DNA of 64,000 bases from Bacteroidaceae bacterium (lineage in GTDB: Bacteria > Bacteroidota > Bacteroidia > Bacteroidales > Bacteroidaceae). The DNA is taken from contig JAFSPM010000028.1 of the NCBI GenBank assembly GCA_017442855.1, positions 47,605-111,604 on the forward strand, given 5' to 3'. The notes beneath the pieces were generated by a model that was given only the letters and a program-made list of their open reading frames with translations, did not search any database and was not told the DNA's origin. The position numbers were made by a program, and so were the translations under genes. Shown here piece after piece: positions 27,040-35,264 of this stretch (its first letter is position 1; the number at the start of each line of letters is the position of its first letter).

Positions 27040-28146
27040 ATGGAAGAAGGAAAGATTAGAATAGCGATAACACAAGGTGATATCAACGGAGTAGGTTGGG
27101 AAGTGATACTGAAGTCATTCGAGGATCCTACCATGTTGGAACTTTGTACGCCTGTCATATATGGCTCCCCCAAGGTGGCTACCTATCATCGTAAGACGAT
27201 GGATATTCAAACACCTTTCACCATCATCAAATCAGCTGCTGAAACAGCTGATAATGCAGTGAACATTGTGAGTTGCAATGATGATGATCCCAAGGTGGAG
27301 TTTGCTAAGACTGATGCCGAGGCTGGGAAGGCAGCATGGGGCGCAATGAAACTGGCCATGGAGGAGTACCGTGACGGACTGACTGATGTACTGGTGATGG
27401 CTCCTGTCAACGAATTGGCATTCAAACAGGCTGAAATCAGTTATCCTGGCTTTGCCAACTTGATGCAAAAAGAATTGGGCGAGCAGGGTGAAGTGGCCTT
27501 GTCTGTACTGGTAAAGGATGATTTACGTGTGGCTTTCGCTACAGAAAACGTACCTATGAAAGAGGTAGCGTCGGTGCTGACCAAAGAATTGATAAAAGAG
27601 AAGATAGCCGTGTTTAACCAGTCGCTGAAAGTGGATTTCGATATCAGCGCTCCCCGCATTGCCGTGCTTTCCTTGAACCCAGGCTCCGTATTGAACGATG
27701 CAGTGGGGCAGGAGGAACAGGAGGTGATTCAGCCAGCCATAGAAGAGCTGATAGCTGAGAAAGTCATCTGTTATGGCCCTTATTCGGTGGACTCGCTGAT
27801 GGAGACAAGCAATTATACTCATTTCGATGGTATCTTTGCTATGTACCACGATCAGGGCTTGGGACTGTTCAAGGCACTGAGTATGAATAGTGGCGTGAAG
27901 TTTGTTACTGGCATGTCGGCCATCTGTGCTACACCAGTACACGGGGTGGAATACGAATTGGCAGGCAAGGGATTAGCGGATGAATCTTCGTTGAGAAATG
28001 CCATCTACTTAGGTATTGACGTGCTGCGCAACAGAAACCGTGAAGAAGAAGCATTGGCGAACCCTCTGCGCAAGCAGTATTACGATAAACGTGATGATAG
28101 CGACAAGCTGAAACAAATGGCTGAACCTGAGGAAGAGACATTATGA
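27040..28146 (+). CDS. pdxA: 4-hydroxythreonine-4-phosphate dehydrogenase PdxA
   Basis: 368 residues. It oxidises 4-phosphohydroxy-threonine in the DXP-dependent pathway to pyridoxal phosphate. Family motifs are TQGDINGVGWEVI (usually GDPAGIG; the GDxNGVG form is common in Bacteroidota), MAPVNELAF, NPGS and MYHDQGLGLFKAL, which carries metal-binding residues. It is 36 bases after the DUF4837 gene and overlaps the next gene by four bases (ATGA). Confidence 0.92.
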   Translation: MEEGKIRIAITQGDINGVGWEVILKSFEDPTMLELCTPVIYGSPKVATYHRKTMDIQTPFTIIKSAAETADNAVNIVSCNDDDPKVEFAKTDAEAGKAAWGAMKLAMEEYRDGLTDVLVMAPVNELAFKQAEISYPGFANLMQKELGEQGEVALSVLVKDDLRVAFATENVPMKEVASVLTKELIKEKIAVFNQSLKVDFDISAPRIAVLSLNPGSVLNDAVGQEEQEVIQPAIEELIAEKVICYGPYSVDSLMETSNYTHFDGIFAMYHDQGLGLFKALSMNSGVKFVTGMSAICATPVHGVEYELAGKGLADESSLRNAIYLGIDVLRNRNREEEALANPLRKQYYDKRDDSDKLKQMAEPEEETL

Positions 28147-29399
28147 CAAGAGCTGAAATACAACAAGTGAAGCTGAGGTTTGGTATCATCGGCAATGATG
28201 AGAACCTGCTACATGCCATTGATACCGCCATGCAAGTGGCGCCGACCGATGTGTCTGTGCTGATCACGGGCGAGAGTGGTGTGGGTAAGGAGAGCTTCCC
28301 TCAGATTATTCACCAGTTCAGTCGGAGAAAGCATGGAAAGTATATTGCCGTGAACTGTGGAGCCATTCCTGAGGGAACCATTGATTCAGAGCTCTTCGGT
28401 CATGAGAAAGGTGCGTTTACAGGTGCCATCAGCGACCGAAAAGGTTATTTCAGCGAGGCAGATGGTGGTACCATCTTCTTGGACGAGGTGGGCGAACTGC
28501 CTTTGCCGACGCAAGCCAGACTGCTGCGTGTGCTGGAGAACGGTGAATACATCAGGGTAGGCTCTTCTAAGGTGGAGAAGACCAATGTGCGTATCGTGGC
28601 TGCTACCAATGTCAACTTAGACAGGGCGATAGCCGACGGTCGTTTCCGTGAGGACCTGTACTATCGTTTGAGTACGGTGCCTATCAAGGTACCGCCATTG
28701 CGTGAACGAGGTGATGATGCCGCTTTACTGTTCCGTAAGTTTGCCAGTGATTTTGCAGAAAAATACCGCATGCCAGCCATCCAGTTGACCGACGAGGCGA
28801 AGCGTATGTTGATCAATTATCGTTGGCCGGGTAATGTGCGCCAGCTGAAGAATGTAACCGAACAGATATCCATCATAGAGACCGACCGTGATGTTACGGC
28901 AGATATGTTGAGGCGTTATCTGCCACAGCAGGAACAAGGTCAGCGGTTACCTGCTTTGTTTGGGGCTAAGGATTTCGGACAAAGCTTTGAAGGAGAACGT
29001 GAGTTCCTGTACAAGATGTTGTATAACCTCAACAACGAGGTGACTGAATTGAAACAGGTAGTCAAGAAACTGATGGCAGGCGAACAGGTGACGGTAGCCG
29101 CAGAAGCTACGCAAACGCCTTATTATGCTCCTGCATCGCCTTCAACGGATACTGTCATTCCTATCATTCAGCATCCAGCCGCCAACGGACGATCAACGGC
29201 TTCGTTGCATAACGACGACAATATCCAAGATACTGAGGCAGTGGAAGATGCCGAGACTATGTCGCTGGATGAAGTGGAGAAGGAGATGATCAAGAAAGCG
29301 TTGGAGAGAAACCGTGGCAGGCGTAGGGCAGCAGCCAAGGAACTGAACATTTCTGAACGTACATTGTATAGAAAGATAAAGTTGTATGACTTGGAATAA
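28143..29399 (+). CDS. Sigma-54-dependent transcription activator without receiver domain
   Basis: 418 residues. An AAA+ domain starts almost at the N-terminus: Walker A GESGVGKE (about 43-50; the usual T/S is E-S), the sigma-54 contact loop GAFTGA (about 97-102) and Walker B GGTIFLDEVGEL. A Fis-type helix-turn-helix ends the protein (RNRGRRRAAAKELNISERTLYRKI). With no receiver, GAF or PAS domain it may be constitutive or controlled by a partner. It lies inside the envelope operon, overlapping pdxA by four bases and lptE by fourteen. A sigma-54-like promoter occurs at 41868. Confidence 0.9.
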   Translation: MTRAEIQQVKLRFGIIGNDENLLHAIDTAMQVAPTDVSVLITGESGVGKESFPQIIHQFSRRKHGKYIAVNCGAIPEGTIDSELFGHEKGAFTGAISDRKGYFSEADGGTIFLDEVGELPLPTQARLLRVLENGEYIRVGSSKVEKTNVRIVAATNVNLDRAIADGRFREDLYYRLSTVPIKVPPLRERGDDAALLFRKFASDFAEKYRMPAIQLTDEAKRMLINYRWPGNVRQLKNVTEQISIIETDRDVTADMLRRYLPQQEQGQRLPALFGAKDFGQSFEGEREFLYKMLYNLNNEVTELKQVVKKLMAGEQVTVAAEATQTPYYAPASPSTDTVIPIIQHPAANGRSTASLHNDDNIQDTEAVEDAETMSLDEVEKEMIKKALERNRGRRRAAAKELNISERTLYRKIKLYDLE

Positions 29400-29913
29400 G
29401 AAGTTGGTACATGGCACATGGGTGATAGGCTTAGCCGTGATAATGGTGGCTTGCAAGGTCTCTATAGGCTTGGCACCCATCTCTTCCATAGACTATAGCA
29501 AGGTGCATACGATGCAGATTGTGGATTTCCAGAACCATGCCGATTATGTGTATGGTCCGTTGGCCACTGCACTGAACGACCAGATGAAGGACTTGTTCAT
29601 GCGACAGACACGATTGTCGTTGGTGAATACGAATGGCGATATAGTGATAGAAGGTGAGATCACCGGCTATAACCAGTATAATGAGGCGATAGATGCCAGT
29701 GGTTATTCTTCTAAGGTGCGCTTGACGCTGACGGTGAAAGTATCGTTCACTAATAACACCAATCATGATGAGGACTTCGAGAATCGTACCTTCAGCGCCT
29801 TTCAGACCTATGATGCTACTCAGTTGCTGACAGCTGTGCAGGATCAGCTGATAGAAGTGATGGTGAAGGATATTTCCGAACAGATATTTAACTCAACAGT
29901 GGCCAATTGGTAA
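29386..29913 (+). CDS. LptE-family LPS assembly lipoprotein
   Basis: 175 residues with a lipoprotein signal ending at C23 (VIMVAC). The body (IVDFQNHADYVYGPLATALNDQMKDLF, IVIEGEITGYNQYNEAI, RTFSAFQTYDA) fits the Bacteroidota LptE family, the outer-membrane plug partner of LptD. It overlaps the sigma-54 activator gene by 14 bases and precedes the TPR gene by one base, an order I know from other Bacteroidota. Confidence 0.85.
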   Translation: MTWNKKLVHGTWVIGLAVIMVACKVSIGLAPISSIDYSKVHTMQIVDFQNHADYVYGPLATALNDQMKDLFMRQTRLSLVNTNGDIVIEGEITGYNQYNEAIDASGYSSKVRLTLTVKVSFTNNTNHDEDFENRTFSAFQTYDATQLLTAVQDQLIEVMVKDISEQIFNSTVANW

Positions 29914-29914
29914 G

Positions 29915-30550
29915 ATGACGACCAGTGATATCATACGATGGATAAAGCAGCCTGAGTTGCTGAATACAAGTACGCTGTACGAACTGCGTACGATGGTGGC
30001 TCGGTATCCCTGTTCCCAGACGCTCCGGTTGCTGTACTTAAAGAACCTTTATCTGCTACATGACGAGACTTTCGGACCAGAGCTCCGCAAGTCTGCCTTG
30101 TTTGTGGCTGATCGTAGCAAGTTGTATTATCTCATCGAGGGAGACAAGCTGGCTGTAAAACCTGCCAAAGGTACAAAGACATTGGCGCCTGAGCAGAAGG
30201 AAGAACCCAATGAAAACCGTACGCTCTCACTTATCAATTCTTTCTTGGCAGAAGTACCCGACGACCAGACGGTCAACGATGAACTGGACCTGTCGCCCTT
30301 GACTGAAGAGTATGTGCTGACGGATGACAATATCGGTAATGAAGAAACGGTGGAGTCGGAAGCAGAAGAGCTTGACGATAGCTATTTTACCGAGACTTTG
30401 GCCAAAATCTATATCAAACAGCGCCGATATGGCAAGGCTTTGGAAATAATTAGAAAATTAAACTTGAAATATCCAAAAAAAAGTATTTACTTTGCAGACC
30501 AAATTCGATTTTTGGAAAAATTAGTTATTAATGAGAAAACAAAATCATAA
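29915..30550 (+). CDS. TPR-like hypothetical protein
   Basis: 211 residues, soluble, no signal peptide. The N-terminal part has a helical segment (LYELRTMVARYPCSQTLRLLYLKNLYL) and the C-terminal part one TPR-like unit (TLAKIYIKQRRYGKALEIIRKLNLKYP), with a charged linker between. Function unknown. It sits between lptE and secG, eight bases before secG. The last 20 codons are markedly A-rich. Confidence 0.75.
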   Translation: MTTSDIIRWIKQPELLNTSTLYELRTMVARYPCSQTLRLLYLKNLYLLHDETFGPELRKSALFVADRSKLYYLIEGDKLAVKPAKGTKTLAPEQKEEPNENRTLSLINSFLAEVPDDQTVNDELDLSPLTEEYVLTDDNIGNEETVESEAEELDDSYFTETLAKIYIKQRRYGKALEIIRKLNLKYPKKSIYFADQIRFLEKLVINEKTKS

Positions 30551-30557
30551 TTAAAAG

Positions 30558-30920
30558 ATGTATTTACTGATTATTATTTTAATGCTGGTAGCATCTATCC
30601 TGATGTGCGGCATTGTGTTGATTCAAAATTCTAAAGGTGGCGGTTTGGCCTCTGGTTTTTCATCATCAAACGCTATCATGGGTGTTCGCAAGACCACCGA
30701 TTTCCTCGAGAAAGCTACGTGGACATTGGCTGCCATCATGGTGATCTGCAGTGTGGCATCTGCTTATTCTTTGCCATCTGCTAACTCAAGCAGTCAGGAT
30801 GCTATCATGGAGCAGGCTCAGAAGAACGCCAATACCAACCCTTACAACATGCCAGTTGGTACCAACGCTCCTGCTACCGAGACTCCTGCTGAGGCTCCTG
30901 CAGAGACCCCTGCTAACTGA
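30558..30920 (+). CDS. secG: Preprotein translocase subunit SecG
   Basis: 120 residues with two membrane spans (about 1-20 and 52-74) and the conserved middle IQNSKGGGLASGFSSSNAIMG. The C-terminal tail is rich in A, P, E and T. SecG assists SecYE in protein export. Last gene of the envelope operon; the first MFS gene starts 25 bases later and may be read through. Confidence 0.93.
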   Translation: MYLLIIILMLVASILMCGIVLIQNSKGGGLASGFSSSNAIMGVRKTTDFLEKATWTLAAIMVICSVASAYSLPSANSSSQDAIMEQAQKNANTNPYNMPVGTNAPATETPAEAPAETPAN

Positions 30921-30944
30921 TATCTCTGAAGAAAAAGTATTGTC

Positions 30945-32567
30945 ATGACAACAGACAAGATTCAACAAACTCTGCGTGATTCTGCAGGTATGCGATGGAC
31001 TGCCCTTTTGCTTTTAGCAATGGGCATGTTCTTTGCCTATATCTTCATGGATATCCTGTCTCCCATCAAAGATTTGATGCAGGAGACACGTGGTTGGGAC
31101 TCAACAGCGTTTGGTACCATGCAGGGCAGTGAGGTATTCCTCAATGTATTTGTATTCTTCTTAATCTTTGCCGGCATCATCCTCGATAAGATGGGCGTAC
31201 GCTTTACCGCGTTGCTCTCTGGTGCGGTGATGCTTTTTGGTGCGATTATCAAGTGGTATGCTGTTACTGAGTCATTCATGGGTAGCGGCTTGGAAACATG
31301 GTTTACCAATAACCTGAATTATATCCCAATCTTTGATGAGTTGGGTGTATCTCCTTTCTATGAGGGTATGCCTGCATCGGCAAAGTTCGCAGCATGTGGC
31401 TTTATGATTTTCGGTTGCGGTTGCGAAATGGCGGGTATTACGGTTAGCCGTGGTATCGTGAAGTGGTTCAAGGGCCGTGAGATGGCCTTGGCGATGGGTA
31501 GTGAGATGGCTTTGGCTCGTTTAGGTGTAGCCACCTGTATGATTTTCTCACCGTTCTTTGCCAAGTTAGGCGGTAACATCAGTGTGAGCCGTTCTGTGGC
31601 TTTTGGTGTGGTACTGCTGGCAATCGGCTTGATCATGTTAGTGGTTTACTTCTTCATGGACAAGAAGCTGGATGCACAGACAGGTGAGGCAGAAGAGAAA
31701 GATGATCCATTCAAGATCAGCGACATAGGACAAATCTTGACAAGTACTGGTTTCTGGCTGGTATCGTTGCTTTGCGTGCTGTACTACAGTGCCATCTTCC
31801 CCTTCCAGAAATATGCGGTGAACATGTTGCAGTGCAACCTTGATTTCACAGAGGTTGACCCTAATTCTTTCTGGGCTGACAGCAGTGTAACGATTGTGCA
31901 GTATGTTATCATGCTGGTGGTGGCTGCTGCATCGTTCAGCAGTAACTTTATGAAGGACAAAGCAAAGAAATACGGTTTGCTGGTACTGGCTATCGTGGCT
32001 TTGGTGGTTTATTGCTACATGGGTTACATGCGTCAGAGTGCAGAGTCTGTATTTGCTGTGTTTCCATTATTGGCTGTGGGTATCACTCCTATCCTGGGTA
32101 GCTATGTTGACCATAAGGGTAAAGCTGCTTCTATGTTGGTGTTGGGCTCATTGCTGTTGATTTTCTGCCACCTGACATTTGCCTTCATCCTGCCAGGCTT
32201 TAAGGGTAATATGGTGGGCGGTATCATCGTAGCATACCTTACCATCTTGGTGCTGGGTGCTTCATTCTCATTGGTACCTGCATCCTTGTGGCCAAGTGTG
32301 CCTAAGTTGGTTGAGCCAAAGATCATTGGTTCGGCATACGCGCTGATCTTCTGGATTCAGAACATCGGTTTGTGGCTCTTCCCATTGCTGATTGGCAAGG
32401 TGCTCGACAATACCAATCCTGGTGTGACCGATCCGACACAATTCGACTATACCTGGCCGCTGGTGATGCTGGCTTGCTTAGGTGTGGCAGCGTTGATATT
32501 GGGTTTGGTGCTCAAGGCTGTGGATAAGAAGAAAGGTCTCGGCTTGGAGGAACCCAACATTAAATGA
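30945..32567 (+). CDS. MFS transporter, copy 1
   Basis: 540 residues with 12 or more membrane spans. The loop motif GIILDKMGVRFTALLSG (usual GxLaDrxGrr) and the second-half repeat GSYVDHKGKAASML place it in the Major Facilitator Superfamily. It is longer than the paralogue that follows because of extra inter-span loops. Substrate unknown. Copy 2 starts 81 bases downstream with the same N-terminal pattern, so the pair arose by tandem duplication. Confidence 0.88.
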   Translation: MTTDKIQQTLRDSAGMRWTALLLLAMGMFFAYIFMDILSPIKDLMQETRGWDSTAFGTMQGSEVFLNVFVFFLIFAGIILDKMGVRFTALLSGAVMLFGAIIKWYAVTESFMGSGLETWFTNNLNYIPIFDELGVSPFYEGMPASAKFAACGFMIFGCGCEMAGITVSRGIVKWFKGREMALAMGSEMALARLGVATCMIFSPFFAKLGGNISVSRSVAFGVVLLAIGLIMLVVYFFMDKKLDAQTGEAEEKDDPFKISDIGQILTSTGFWLVSLLCVLYYSAIFPFQKYAVNMLQCNLDFTEVDPNSFWADSSVTIVQYVIMLVVAAASFSSNFMKDKAKKYGLLVLAIVALVVYCYMGYMRQSAESVFAVFPLLAVGITPILGSYVDHKGKAASMLVLGSLLLIFCHLTFAFILPGFKGNMVGGIIVAYLTILVLGASFSLVPASLWPSVPKLVEPKIIGSAYALIFWIQNIGLWLFPLLIGKVLDNTNPGVTDPTQFDYTWPLVMLACLGVAALILGLVLKAVDKKKGLGLEEPNIK

Positions 32568-32587
32568 TTTTTATTTAGTATATATAG

Positions 32588-32632
32588 TTAGGAGTTAGAG
32601 ATGGATGTCCCATTTTCTAACTCCTAATTTTA
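32588..32632 (+). terminator. Stem-loop between the two MFS genes
   Basis: 12-bp stem TTAGGAGTTAGA / TCTAACTCCTAA with a 16-base loop, followed by TTTTAAT. The long loop makes it a weak terminator candidate. Confidence 0.55.
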
Positions 32633-32648
32633 ATATCTGGCACTTATT

Positions 32649-34016
32649 ATGAACGAACTGAGGAGGAAAATCAACGATACGCCAATCGTGCGCTGGGTAG
32701 TGCTGGTCATTGTGGCTACCGCCATGATGATGGGTTATTTCCTAAATGACATCATGTCGCCATTGGAAACGCTCCTTGAAATGCCAGTGGAGGAGGGTGG
32801 CTTGGGTTGGACAAGCACAGACTATGGTTTCTTCTCCGGTTCGGGAGGCTTTATCAATGTGTTCCTGCTGATGCTGTTCTTCAGTGGACTCATACTGGAC
32901 AAGATGGGAGTGCGCTTTACCGGAGTGCTATCTTGTTCGTTGATGTTGATAGGCGTAGGTGTCAAGTATTATGCTGTGACGGCACCGCTGGCAGGAGAGA
33001 CATTCAACTTCAATGTTTTGTTCTGGGATGTGCATCTTCCTTTGTCGGCTGCCATAGCCAGTCTGGGTTTTGCCATTTTTGGTGTGGGCTATGAGATGAC
33101 TGGCATTACGGTCAGCAAGGCCATGGTACGTTGGTTTACAGGACATGAACTGGCGTTGGCAATGGGCATCCAATTGGCGATGGCCCGTTTGGGTACGGCA
33201 GCAGCTCTGAGTGTCAGTGCGCCACTTGCCCGGTATTTTACCCTTTCCACTCCTTTGCTCGTAGGCTTGATCTGTCTTCTGATTGGTTTGGTATCCTTCT
33301 TTGTGTTCTGTATCCTTGATATCCGTTTGGATAAGGACGAGCAGCGGATTAACGGACACCGTTTAGCGGTCAACGATGATGAGCAATTCCACCTTCGTGA
33401 CATAGGATTGATCTTGAAGAGTCCGGGCTTTTGGCTGATCACCCTTTTTGTGGTGCTGTTCTATTCAGCTGTGAGTCCGTTCCTGAAGTTTGCTACCCGT
33501 TTGATGATTGATAAATATGCCGTAGCGCCAGATATAGCAGGTTTCTTTACTTCGATCGTACCGTTTGGTACCATCCTGATGACACCGCTCTTCGGTTCTA
33601 TTTATGATAAATATGGTCGTGGCGTAACACTCATCATCATCGGTACCGGTTTGTTGACTTTGGTACATTTCGGTTTCTCTTTGCCGATACATGCCAGTGC
33701 TTTTGCTATCTGTATGATGGTACTTTTGAGCATTGGCTTCTCACTGACACCAGCTGCTTTGTGGCCCATTGTACCTAAGATTATGCCGATGAAATGTCTG
33801 GGCACCGCCTACTCACTGATATTCTTTATCCAGAACTTTGGTCGTGCCATCATCCCGATGTTTGTGGGCAAGGCCAATGAAACGGATCCTACCTACACCT
33901 CCGGCATGCAAATCTTTGCTTGTACGGGTTTGGCTGGCGTACTGGTAGCGGTAGCTATGCTGTATCTGGACAAGAAGATGAACTACGGCTTGGAGAAGCC
34001 AAACATAAAGGAATAG
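32649..34016 (+). CDS. MFS transporter, copy 2
   Basis: 455 residues and 12 membrane spans. SGLILDKMGVRFTGVLSC and GSIYDKYGRGVTLIIIG are the two MFS loop motifs. It aligns through most of its length with the upstream MFS protein (for example FINVFLLMLFFSGLILDKMGVRFTG against FLNVFVFFLIFAGIILDKMGVRFTA), and both end with GLxxPNIK. Substrate unknown; divergence suggests different cargo. Confidence 0.88.
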   Translation: MNELRRKINDTPIVRWVVLVIVATAMMMGYFLNDIMSPLETLLEMPVEEGGLGWTSTDYGFFSGSGGFINVFLLMLFFSGLILDKMGVRFTGVLSCSLMLIGVGVKYYAVTAPLAGETFNFNVLFWDVHLPLSAAIASLGFAIFGVGYEMTGITVSKAMVRWFTGHELALAMGIQLAMARLGTAAALSVSAPLARYFTLSTPLLVGLICLLIGLVSFFVFCILDIRLDKDEQRINGHRLAVNDDEQFHLRDIGLILKSPGFWLITLFVVLFYSAVSPFLKFATRLMIDKYAVAPDIAGFFTSIVPFGTILMTPLFGSIYDKYGRGVTLIIIGTGLLTLVHFGFSLPIHASAFAICMMVLLSIGFSLTPAALWPIVPKIMPMKCLGTAYSLIFFIQNFGRAIIPMFVGKANETDPTYTSGMQIFACTGLAGVLVAVAMLYLDKKMNYGLEKPNIKE

Positions 34017-34061
34017 TTCCTAAGTTAAATCGTTAACGAAAGCCGTAATTCTCAATTCTCA

Positions 34062-34397
34062 ATGAATAAAATAAGTTTGTTGGATACGATTCCCGTTCAT
34101 GCCCCTCATGTGTGGACCGAGAAAGCTGATGATGGATGTCTGGTGCTGGTCTATGAACGATTCCCAAAGGCGTGGTTGGCTAAGCTCTTTGCTCGTTGGT
34201 ACTCTCCACAGATACATGTTCCTTTGGAGTCATTCGGTACTGAGGTGTGGCAACTGATAGATGGCAAACGTACTACCGAAGAGGTGATACATGAGGTGGC
34301 GATGCAATATCCCGACGAGGAGCATTTCCCACAACGTCTCGCCATGTATATCTCTAAGTTGCATCAAGATGGCTTTATCTTGTTGCAAAAAGCATAA
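34062..34397 (+). CDS. PqqD-family protein (RRE-like fold)
   Basis: 111 residues. The pattern VPLESFGTEVWQLIDGKRTTEEVIHEVAMQYP followed by a helical end is that of the PqqD/RRE winged-helix fold, which in peptide-modification systems binds leader peptides. No radical-SAM or precursor gene is beside it. It may act with the membrane or lipid system, as stand-alone PqqD-like proteins are common in Bacteroidota; function unknown. Confidence 0.8.
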   Translation: MNKISLLDTIPVHAPHVWTEKADDGCLVLVYERFPKAWLAKLFARWYSPQIHVPLESFGTEVWQLIDGKRTTEEVIHEVAMQYPDEEHFPQRLAMYISKLHQDGFILLQKA

Positions 34398-34403
34398 CTA
34401 TTA

Positions 34404-34435
34404 TTTGGCAGAGTCTTCTACTTGCACTATCTTTA
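34404..34435 (+). promoter_or_regulatory. Promoter of the DUF3805-like gene
   Basis: TTTG (34404-34407), 20-base spacer, TATCTTTA (34428-34435; last base off consensus). It implies a short leader and start ATG 34455. Confidence 0.6.
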
Positions 34436-34454
34436 CTCCCAAAATACATCAACT

Positions 34455-35264
34455 ATGGTTAATGGTAAGAAATTTATAGCTCCTGGTGCATGGTTCGCCA
34501 TGACCTATCCGGCAGATTGGCATGAGTTCGAGGGAGGGGAAGAGTCGTTTCTCTTTTATAATCCCGACGATTGGGATGGTAATTTCCGTATTTCGGCTTT
34601 CCGTGGTGATCATGCTGACTACGGACAAGAGACGGTGAGTGAAGAGTTGAAACGAAGCCGACGTGCCCAGGCTGTCATCGTGGGCAACCTGCCATGTGCC
34701 TATAGCTGTGAAGTGTTTACCGAAGATGGTGAGGCATACGAAAACCATCAATGGGTGACGGGCATAGGGGATGTGGCTTTTGAAGTATCGTTCGCTACGC
34801 CCAAGAATGCATCCATCCGTAAGGCGCAAGAGGTCATCGCATCTTTGGAGTTGCGCTATCCAGGCGTGAAATACCATGCTGAAACCATTCCTGTACGTCT
34901 CATGGAAATCTACCAGATAGATGAGGCTTACGACTGGGTGCAGTCGGAAATTAAGAAACAACTTAAGAGAGATTTCCGTGGCGAGGAAAGCGACATCCAA
35001 AATATGCAACGCATCATTGATAATGGTTCGCTGAACCCACGCAAGCGGGATGCCTGGGTAGCCTTGGGCATCACACTTTGTGTCATTCTCGTCAACGAAG
35101 TAGATGGCATCGAATGGATGACATTGATTGATGGTTCCCGTGAAGTGCCCGTACTGGTGAATTCGAAAGATGGTAAAACCATCGACCCCATGAAGCTGGT
35201 GTGGAGTAAGGTTAAAAATGGGGAAGCAGTCAATTTGGCTGATACCTACGCTCACATGCTCTGA
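34455..35264 (+). CDS. DUF3805/DUF3806-like protein
   Basis: 269 residues from ATG 34455; an in-frame ATG at 34422 lies inside the promoter. The N-terminal half (APGAWFAMTYPADWHEFEGGEESFLFYNPD) and the C-terminal half (from about 160, IYQIDEAYDWVQSEIKKQL to VNLADTYAHML) agree with the DUF3805 and DUF3806 pair as I remember it from Bacteroides. Function unknown; cytoplasmic by lack of a signal. It overlaps the ABC-F gene by one base. Confidence 0.72.
   Translation: MVNGKKFIAPGAWFAMTYPADWHEFEGGEESFLFYNPDDWDGNFRISAFRGDHADYGQETVSEELKRSRRAQAVIVGNLPCAYSCEVFTEDGEAYENHQWVTGIGDVAFEVSFATPKNASIRKAQEVIASLELRYPGVKYHAETIPVRLMEIYQIDEAYDWVQSEIKKQLKRDFRGEESDIQNMQRIIDNGSLNPRKRDAWVALGITLCVILVNEVDGIEWMTLIDGSREVPVLVNSKDGKTIDPMKLVWSKVKNGEAVNLADTYAHML

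Noticed and set aside
34449-35255. 268-codon open frame on the minus strand
   Set aside because: It lies fully antisense to the DUF3805-like gene, has no promoter or recognisable product, and its codon pattern mirrors the plus-strand gene.
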